A stretch of 64,000 nt of DNA from Platycnemis pennipes (taxonomy: Eukaryota; Arthropoda; Insecta; Odonata; Platycnemididae). The DNA lies in the NCBI GenBank assembly GCA_933228895.1, contig OW121846.1, forward strand, positions 107,711,054 through 107,775,053. The letters are read 5' to 3'. Shown piece by piece: positions 56,920 to 64,000 of the stretch (its first letter is position 1; each line of letters starts with the position of its first letter). The notes beneath the pieces are model-generated. The model was not told the origin of the DNA and ran no database searches. It worked only from the letters and a program-made list of their open reading frames with translations. Position numbers and translations under genes: made by a program.

Positions 56920-59049
56920 TGATGCAAAACCGTAAATGGCAGTGGCAAGAACTAGATTGGACATTGTTGATCACTCATGTGTGGTAACAACTTAACCCCT
57001 ATCGATTTGACGTGGTACGCTGTTACTTACGTAGCAATACCCCTCTCAGCTGCTCATGAAGGGTGTTCAATTGCCATTTACCTGCACTGTCCTTTTCTGC
57101 CAGCCGAAATCAACCGGAAAGAAAAGAGGAATAAATTTGAGTGCATCACTAGCTAAAGAAATATAGCCTAATGACATCGAGTGAACTTTTGCGTCTTGTG
57201 TCTCTAAAATTTTTACGTTTTATCAATTTTAATTTGCGGTTTCAATCCAGCCCAGGGTTGATTTTTGTTCCGTATGCTTGTTTTTCATTCCTCTTATTTT
57301 GCTGCTTAACTGCAGAACCTCAAAGCTTTGGCTCGAGAATTGTTTCGTGAGTCAGGTAACAAAATTGCCGTTGGTTGTATTCCATTACCGCTAATCCATT
57401 AGGCCCGCCTATGATGGCGCGTCTCAAAGACGCCTTGACGCAGTTGCGAACCATGAGGTTGGCCTCTGTTCCTTGAGGGTGGATCGTACTTATCACGTAG
57501 GTTGAACGTCGTGGATGAATCCTCTACCTCGAATACAAAGTGAATAGCGTAAACAGCAGTGTAGCCGATGTGGGTGATTAACGTGAGACGAGGTGGGGAG
57601 GCTTTCTACTTTAGTTCACCACCGATGCTCATCAAAGATATCTCACCCGTAGGGAGGATAAAATTAATGGTGTAAACATGTGCTATCATCCTTATTAAAT
57701 ATTGATTCCCATGAGCAGGACATTGTTCATGGGCCAATTGTAATATTGCCGACGACTGATGCATCGCTCATGCTGACGGATTTGATTTTTCAGCCGGGTA
57801 AGGAAATGCCGCGATCGCTGCAGCGGCTGCTTTGCAGTTCATGACGACTACGTCCATGTTGCCACAGTACTTCTATTCTGATTTTTTCTGTTTTGTTATC
57901 ATTGGTGGAATAAACTTGTGAAAAGATATTAAAATTAACTTCGGTACTTGTTCAAATTGTTTACCGTTATTCTATCTATGAATCGTTAGCTCAGGCGATT
58001 GGTAAAAGTGGATATATATTGTATTAAAAAAAACATAGGCCTTTCACAATTATTGCGTTGAAAAATTTTTCCATTTTATTCTTCATGTGACTTTAAAAAA
58101 TCTTAGTTATCTATTTTGTTCATGAATCTAGAAATGATCCATTGGAAAGCAGTAACTATGTTTTTGAGGCCTCTATGCTTTTCTTTGACGGCGCACAATT
58201 TCCAATTTATCGAAATATTTTCTATTTTCATGGCTTGTGGATCATGCTTAATTGAACTGAGTTTTCTGATAACGTGTTATAAATAATTGTAGTTATCGTA
58301 ATAAGAATGGTTTACGCATTTTACAGAAATTATTTAAATATCCAAAACCTTTTACTGGAAAACTGTCAATGGCGGTTCTTTCTATTTGCCGGGAGTATCC
58401 CATACTAGGTACTTGTAAGCCAAAGCTGCGTTCCCAAGAATCATATTATTTAATCAGGAAGGCTTTGTAACATCGCTAGCTTTTGTTATCTTCCATTACC
58501 TTTTGGGCTACTTATTTGTTGACGTGGTTTTTTGTTTTATCCTTCAATACGGTTTTCGTGCTTGTGTGATACCTAGTAAGTTTGGTTAAAACTTATCTTT
58601 TTCATCTCATTTGAACTTAGCTCTTTAATCTCATGTAGTGCGTAGGAAAGCAAGGCATGCATTGACATATGTTGTTACATTCATTGAACTAGAAAATTGA
58701 CTTAAAACTTACCCTTGACTCGTTCAGTATGGTGTCGATCTTATTCATCCCAACATGTGTGTGCATATCGCGACTGTTTAAGTCAATGCATGTGAAATTC
58801 CTCCTTTTTCCACAAATTGTTTTAAACAACGCCCACGCCTTCATTGTGTGAAGGTGAGGTTTCAAATAAATAGATTAGTTGACCGTCATATTTTGAATGA
58901 TTGTTAACTTCATCGCGAGGAGCTAACAACAATGCCAGGTCTCATCTATTCGTCCTCTGAAAGGATTGCGATCTAGCCGCGAATACCTTAGCGAAGTCAC
59001 ACGCAAAAGTGCACAATAGATGATTTCCAATAAGAAAATATCCTCCTAG
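56920..59049. other. Intron; no supported feature
   Basis: AT-rich sequence without motifs or long open frames. No open frame of 60 codons or more is evident from about 55720 to 59366. Confidence 0.5.
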
Positions 59050-59130
59050 ACCTTGATTCGAACCCGTACCACCTGATTTCCGGCCAGGTACTCCACCAGT
59101 TAAGCCACCTAAGCTTCCTTCTTGCCAGGA
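59050..59130 (-). mobile_element. tRNA-derived SINE head (minus strand)
   Basis: Read on the minus strand: box A TGGCTTAACTGG, an anticodon-like arm ACCTG...CAGGT, and box B GGGTTCGAATC. The spacing is normal for a tRNA. The T-arm stem is not complementary (ACGGG against CAAGG), so it is a decayed or SINE-type tRNA. Sequence beyond it toward 58970 is probably SINE body but could not be delimited. Confidence 0.65.
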
Positions 59131-59144
59131 AATAGAAGGTCCGG

Positions 59145-59195
59145 GTTTTAACGGTCCGGGTTCGAACGGGGGTTCGAATCCCGGTCGAGGTGGAT
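59145..59195 (+). mobile_element. tRNA-SINE box B end in opposite orientation
   Basis: GGGGGTTCGAATCCCGGTCG on the + strand is a box B within a nearly paired T-arm, followed by AGGTGGATTTG and a T-run. It lies head-to-head with the minus-strand tRNA-like head 20 bp away, and a shortened repeat GGTCCGGGTT occurs twice between them (59140-59162). Only the 3' half of a tRNA-like unit is present. Confidence 0.5.
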
Positions 59196-60247
59196 TTGTT
59201 TTTTTGTGTAAATCATCTTGTCGTCTTCATTTAATGCCACAGCATGAATATCTGAAAAATATCGTATCCTATTGCAATGAATTTTGGCTTTTGGCCTCTA
59301 ATCTTGGGAACCCTTCCCTCATAAAATCCGGTGTAATTTTAGTTCGCAAAGAGGAAAGCCTTTTATTTGTGTGAGGTAAAGGAAAGATTTTACGACATCT
59401 GCAAATACGGAAACAGGAGGAGACTCTCATTTATCGATGCAACCACCTTGAAAAACAGTCGGGAGTGTGTGGTCCGCATCAATCGTCGCTTGCAATGGAG
59501 TCGGAAAGCAGAGGGCGCGGCAAGGAGCTTCGGGGTATTCCCTGCGGCACGGCGCCACTGCGCTTCCGTGCACCGGCTGCGTGACACCCGCAGCCTTCCC
59601 CGCGGCGCCACTCACCGATTCTTATGATGCTCCGCGTATTTCGCGGTCTACTCTTCCCGCTTCGAGAATTTCTTTCGGCTCACAGCGGGGAAAAAAAATT
59701 GCCATGCAAATCCCTTTTCGCATTTCCCCAGTCGCGCGACATCAGTAGTGAATTTTATTCCCGAATTTTTATGGACTCCGCCGTCGCTTTTTCTTTTTTG
59801 CGTTTCGCATCGCAGTCCTCAGTTTAAATGTTCGCGGATGAAACGAGCGTGAGTGCGTGCTTACTTGTTTGCGAATCCCTTTTCCGCCCCTTTTGATCAG
59901 ACAGATATAAATTAATCGGAATCAAGCGTTTGTATTTCCGTGAAAAGAGAATCAACGCAGTGGGCCCTCACTCTCGGCGATGTGTGGGCATTCCTTTTGA
60001 AGCTCGTCGCCCATCCGAATGCCCGCGCAACGGTTCCACGTTTAAAATACCGCGACTGATGACGCGCAGGCAGTGACTCTCTCTGCTAATCATTTAGGAA
60101 ATTTAGATGGTCGTTTATTATTTCCTGTGTGAGTACTCTTTTTGATTGTTATACTTAAACGTTTTGCACACTGGAGTCTTTGTATTCTTACTTTAATTGT
60201 AATTGTCTCCCAGAAATGGAAGTCGGTCGAACTCAATAAGCTGACGA
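59196..60247. other. Intron; GC-rich patch at about 59480-59640, otherwise nothing recognised
   Basis: A small GC-rich patch carries open frames on both strands of up to 93 codons without domain. The rest is ordinary sequence. Confidence 0.4.
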
Positions 60248-60379
60248 AAATTCACCTTAATTGCCATGCGAAAAAACATTCACCTGGACCGGGAATCGAA
60301 CCACGGACCTTTGGTCAAAGGTCCGTGGTTCCATTCCCGGTCCAGGTGAATTTTTTCGCATGGCAATTAATGTGAATTT
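60248..60379. repeat. 132-bp near-perfect palindrome built from two tRNA-SINE ends
   Basis: The arms 60248-60313 and 60316-60379 are reverse complements around a 2-nt centre (GT at 60314-60315), with about three differences: one base inside the TTCGATTCC/TTCCATTCC box, one 2-nt gap in the A-run, and one change near the outer end. Each arm reads GTCCGTGGTTC...CCCGGTCCAGGTGAAT outward, containing a pol III box B, then GCGAAAAA and TGGCAATTAA, a plausible SINE body. Two SINE copies head to head, or a foldback duplication of one, explain it. Assembly or cloning artefact is possible for a palindrome this perfect. Confidence 0.85.
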
Positions 60380-62616
60380 CACCGCCGTCCACGCGGCAGG
60401 CTTGAAATATCCTACAGCTGACGAACAATTTTGGCATTTTTAATTGATATTTGAAACCAGCTTCAAAAACTTCAAAATTAATATTCAACTTCTAAAATAT
60501 ATTAGCATGTACATACATATTTACTGATGTTTGCATATTTTAAAAATTACTTGAAAATGAAATAGTGTAACCATCCTTTACCTGGCAATGGAAGCCGTCC
60601 GAGGATGATTTTCTGTCTTTTCTGTAAGCAGCGAGTTGCATGAAGCTCGCGATTTCAAAAAACTCACCTCGGGCATTGGCGTGACGCCTTGAGATTCAAC
60701 GAGATCTCCTTAGTCCTTAAGCATCAGAGTGAACTAAATATCATTATCTCCGGATTACTTGAGATACTTCTAATCTAGAGTAGTTAAGGATGTTCCCTTT
60801 GTTTTGCATATCGGATCAATTACTTTGGTCTCACACTGCGTAGTCTTTCATCACCAACACTAAATCCACATATTTGTGGGGGCAAAGTCAGAACATGTCC
60901 GCAGTACCGGTCGTCCTGTTCGGGTCATCAGGCCGATATCAGGCGAGTTATCCTCGGCCGCGGATGGAGATATCGATGTCATGAAATCGATGCTTGGAGT
61001 CAGTCTTCCACTACTACTCCCTCGTTCTGAGCAGCGTTCCTTTCGCCAGTCCTGAATTGTCTTTGAAGACCGCCGCGCCACGCTCGCTACCGCGGCGGCT
61101 CACAACTACACGACAAGATGAAGGGAGATGCTCACACCAATTCCGTGTAGTGGTGGAGTGTGGTGATAGGGGGAAATACGCAAATGACTCGAGGACTTTT
61201 TTCTGCCTTCATTTGAGATACTGGTCGATAAAGTAGAATTATATTAATGCATATGTTCTAAATACGCCGATTGGTTTAACTCGGGAAGGCTTTTTCGATG
61301 TTCGTGATGATTTTTTGGCAAATTAATTGAAAGAACGATTACGTTTTGTAGTTATTTGCATTGATATTTCATGTTGGCTTATAAAGTGAATTATTCAAGG
61401 TGTATTTATCCATTTGCACGCTCTCCCGGTGTCGCAGTTATCCTTTCCTTATCTCTCTGAGTTGATGGTCAAAAGGATGACCCCGAATCCTGAATCACTC
61501 ATGACCGCATCTCTGATCAACTTTTCGGTGCAGATCAGGGCAAAACTTAACCCCATTTTTTATTTAGTGTGTGGTTCCTTCGTCTTTCATGTCCTCGTTT
61601 CTAACTTCAACCGTCACATTGTGAAGCTTCTTACCTCCTCTCGGACGCTTTTGATTTTCGTTTTGTTTCACTTGCAGTTCACGTCATGTTCATGTTGCTG
61701 AGTACCAATATTTTCTCCTTTGCTTTCTTTTTTCATTCTTTCCTCAAAGTAATTCTAACCGTTGCATTAAATTATAGACTACGACCAGCTTAACGGTATC
61801 GCCTAAGTAGCTTTAACCACATCCAACACGGTCAGCTTGAATAACTTTTTAATTTGACTCACATACCACTTATGATTTTTTCCTGAATTTGATTTTTCAA
61901 TCATTTAGAAGTAATTTCTAGTAAATGCTTGCTAAATTATAGCAAATATAATTCACGTTCTAATAGTATTAATACAATGAAAATAAATTAAAGTTGTTAT
62001 AAAGATTTTCAAATTGGCAATTTTTCATGCAGGATATAGGTTAATAATGATTAGCAATTGAACTATCTTATTGTCAGGGCTCTGGGATATAGATTGGTTT
62101 ATCTGTGTTCACCGTGTAGGGAATGTTAGAAGAGTATTTGAATAGTTACAATTTGCTTCTTTGTGGTTGTGAAAATATTTTTGGTGTCACGTGATAAAAG
62201 ATGATAATGCATCTACTCATGCAAAAAATCGAGCGAAAATCTTCTCTTCACATTTGGTGGTTTTTGCATGTTACTATTGTATGTCGGTCGAATTGAAATA
62301 GTTCAAGATCACAATGGCAAGGTTTCACATTTATTCTTGATGCGCCATTTTGCTATCAAGTGGTTAGGGATTTACTTGCTTGTCCATGGTGATTTTTAAC
62401 TCAAGTTTGTCTTCATATTCGGACTGTTTTTGTAGTGTTTCAGCACGAATGGCCGTGTAGACTTTTTTGTGTGCAATACATGCCTTTAAAATGTCACCAG
62501 TATCAATAGTTCATGATTTCTAATGTTTTTTTTTCTTTTCAAAATGCGCTAATGATTGAAATGAACTGCTGATGCAAAGCTCGGTTTTCCAAGAGTTTGG
62601 AAAAGTTTCTCGCTAA
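60380..62616. other. Intron; no supported feature
   Basis: AT-rich except for 60880-61150. Short open frames only, and no motif recognised. Confidence 0.45.
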
Positions 62617-63235
62617 CATCATCATCATCATTATCATTGGTCAACAATCCTAGGATTTGTTTGGCGAAGCTTTCCACTCGATTCTTCTATCGGCCAACCT
62701 TTTCATTTTGACGTAATTCTTCTCTTTTATATCCTTCACAACCTGTTCTATGTATCTCATACCCTGCCTTTTTCAATCTTCCCGTTCACTTTTCCCTCGA
62801 CTATAGTCTGCATTAGGCCATCGTGTCTCAAGATATGGATGATTAAGTTGTCCCTTCCTCTTTTTAGAGTTGTCAGCAGACTTTTCTTTTCTCCCACTCT
62901 TCTTAGGACTTACGTCCTCGGTCGATCCATTTTATCTTCATCATTCTTCTGTAGCACCACATTTCGTTTACTTGTACCCTTTCTTCTCCACTGCTGTCAT
63001 CGTCCATGCGTTACTGCCGTAAAGAAACATGCTCCAGATGTATGTTTTGATGAACTGTTTCCTTACTTCTACGCTTTTATTTCCAGCTGTGAGTAGATTC
63101 TTCTTTTGATAGAATTCCCTCTTTGCCTGGGCTATTCTACTAACTATTTCTTCCTTGCTTCGTCTACCGTTGGTTACTCGGCTTCCAAGGTAACAGAACT
63201 CTTTCACCTCACTCGCTGAAGTACCCAACGGTAAT
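62617..63235 (-). mobile_element. Element B copy 3 (RTE-like reverse transcriptase C-terminus and tail)
   Basis: On the minus strand the 86-codon frame at 62968-63228 reads VKEFCYLGSRVTNGRRSKEE, then SRIAQAKREFYQKKNLLT and RKQFIKTYIWSMFLYGSNAW. This is the well-known post-catalytic region of arthropod endonuclease/reverse transcriptases. After a frame break near 62960 the basic C-terminus follows, and the element ends at 62617-62640 in an antisense GAT-rich microsatellite. The 5' truncation leaves neither endonuclease nor catalytic palm. It is the best-preserved of the three element B copies, all of which lie on the minus strand. Confidence 0.85.
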
Positions 63236-64000
63236 TACTTTTTAGTTCGATTTTCAACCATGGATTCCAATAAAATCATACATTCATTAAGATTTTGGAA
63301 GGACCTACCCTCTTTTAGTACCTAGTCTCAATGAGTGACGTCTGAAATGAGAATGAAATAGGTAGGTAGTCGTACTTTAGAGCTTCTGTCGTGCTTTGTT
63401 AAATGTACTTTGGAAATTGTACCCTTTCTCCAATTCTATGTCTGTACGAGTGCATCAGCGTACCAATAATGCCAGCTGTACTATGGCGATACCGGATATC
63501 AGGCGGATCTGAAAAGATGCGCATTGTCTTCGCTGTAACGTCAGTTGATTTGAATGTTTGAATACCTTTTCACGTTCAGTGTATTTTTTCGTTGTAACTG
63601 GAGAGTTAAATGGCATTCACATGAGTGCGGGTCATACATTCTGCTCGGCACGGGTTGCACATTCCGCCTAAAGCACTTCTCACGTACTGACAATTGAACG
63701 AATTAGATCCGTGAAGAGGCCCTATTGGCTCGCGTTTAGGAAAAAAGCCAGGCTCCATCATTCTTCGCTCTAGTTCCTCTCTATGTGTATATTTCTGTTG
63801 ACCTGTCAGCGCTGTTTTCGAGCAGGCACATACTACACATTACCATCATACATAAACCTTGAATTCCTCGACTCGGTCCGTGATTTTTCTTTTGATGCGC
63901 TTTTATTTACCTTGGCTTGAAGGAGCTTGTATTCGTATTTATTCGGTGTAATTCCGATTCAATTCCTTGAGTCCTTTTTGCATTTGTTTTGTAGCGCTGG
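63236..64000. other. Intron; no supported feature
   Basis: Ordinary mixed sequence to the end of the window. Confidence 0.45.

Larger units (their letters stand above)
12567..64000 (+). other. Inferred first intron of the ephrin gene (continues past the window)
   Basis: It starts at a consensus donor, GTAAGTCTCC. No acceptor followed by an ephrin ectodomain exon was seen downstream, so the intron is at least 51.4 kb if the exon call is right. Its contents are listed separately: retrotransposon remnants, MITE-like elements, foldbacks and GC-rich islands. Another gene could be nested here or start in one of the islands; none could be shown. Confidence 0.45.

Noticed and set aside
1..64000. CRISPR arrays, bacterial operons, phage or viral genes
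   Set aside because: None seen; all repeats are explained by eukaryotic transposons or short tandem repeats, and splice-type structure marks nuclear animal DNA.
12567..64000. Second ephrin exon
   Set aside because: Scanned by eye for an acceptor followed by RIDNTDHIIDVN-like codons on the + strand without success; short exons are easy to miss, so absence is not proven.

Overview
The window reads as nuclear DNA of an animal, most likely an arthropod and probably an insect. There are no operons or Shine-Dalgarno starts. Long intergenic or intronic stretches are broken up by decayed non-LTR retrotransposons, tRNA-derived SINEs and small inverted-repeat (MITE-like) elements, with scattered CpG-rich islands. 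The retrotransposon proteins resemble reverse transcriptases common in arthropod genomes. I cannot name the species.

The one host gene I can support is the first coding exon of an ephrin, at 12385-12566 on the + strand. It encodes a basic N-terminus, a hydrophobic signal segment and the first residues of the ephrin ectodomain (core HVHWNTTNS). It stops at a GTAAGT donor in the position and phase expected for the ephrin exon 1/2 junction. A CpG-rich stretch (about 11730-12384) in front of it is the likely promoter and 5' UTR. I found no second exon, so everything from 12567 to the end of the window is best read as a first intron of at least 51 kb, holding transposons, foldback sequences and several GC-rich islands that may be regulatory.

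Layout: 1-11.7 kb is a retrotransposon graveyard dominated by one CR1/Jockey-superfamily family ('element A'), with nested insertions and one tRNA SINE that has clear target-site duplications. 11.7-18.6 kb is GC-rich and holds the ephrin promoter and exon, a 92-bp inverted repeat, another CpG island and a tRNA-like sequence. 18.7-20.4 kb has two facing copies of element A, one with the best reverse transcriptase frame. 22.7-23.7 kb is an RTE-like element ('element B') split by an unknown 266-bp insert. 24.9 kb has a perfect 22-bp hairpin. 29.5-31.2 kb is a cluster of an element A tail, a tRNA-like head, a MITE and a third non-LTR type ('element C'). 33.6-34.7, 38.3-39.8, 41.7-42.2 and 47.8-51.2 kb are GC-rich islands. 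42.35-42.70, 54.50-54.72 and 56.28-56.92 kb are three TIR elements, the last piggyBac-like with TTAA duplications. 59.05-59.20 and 60.25-60.38 kb are tRNA-SINE ends in inverted arrangement, the second a 132-bp near-perfect palindrome. 62.6-63.2 kb is another element B.

I see no CRISPR, bacterial, phage or viral system. The candidates most worth following are the ephrin exon, the three long foldbacks (possible hairpin-RNA sources), and the conserved 3' hairpin plus GTAGAT-repeat tail of element A. Similarities were judged by eye; no database search was possible.
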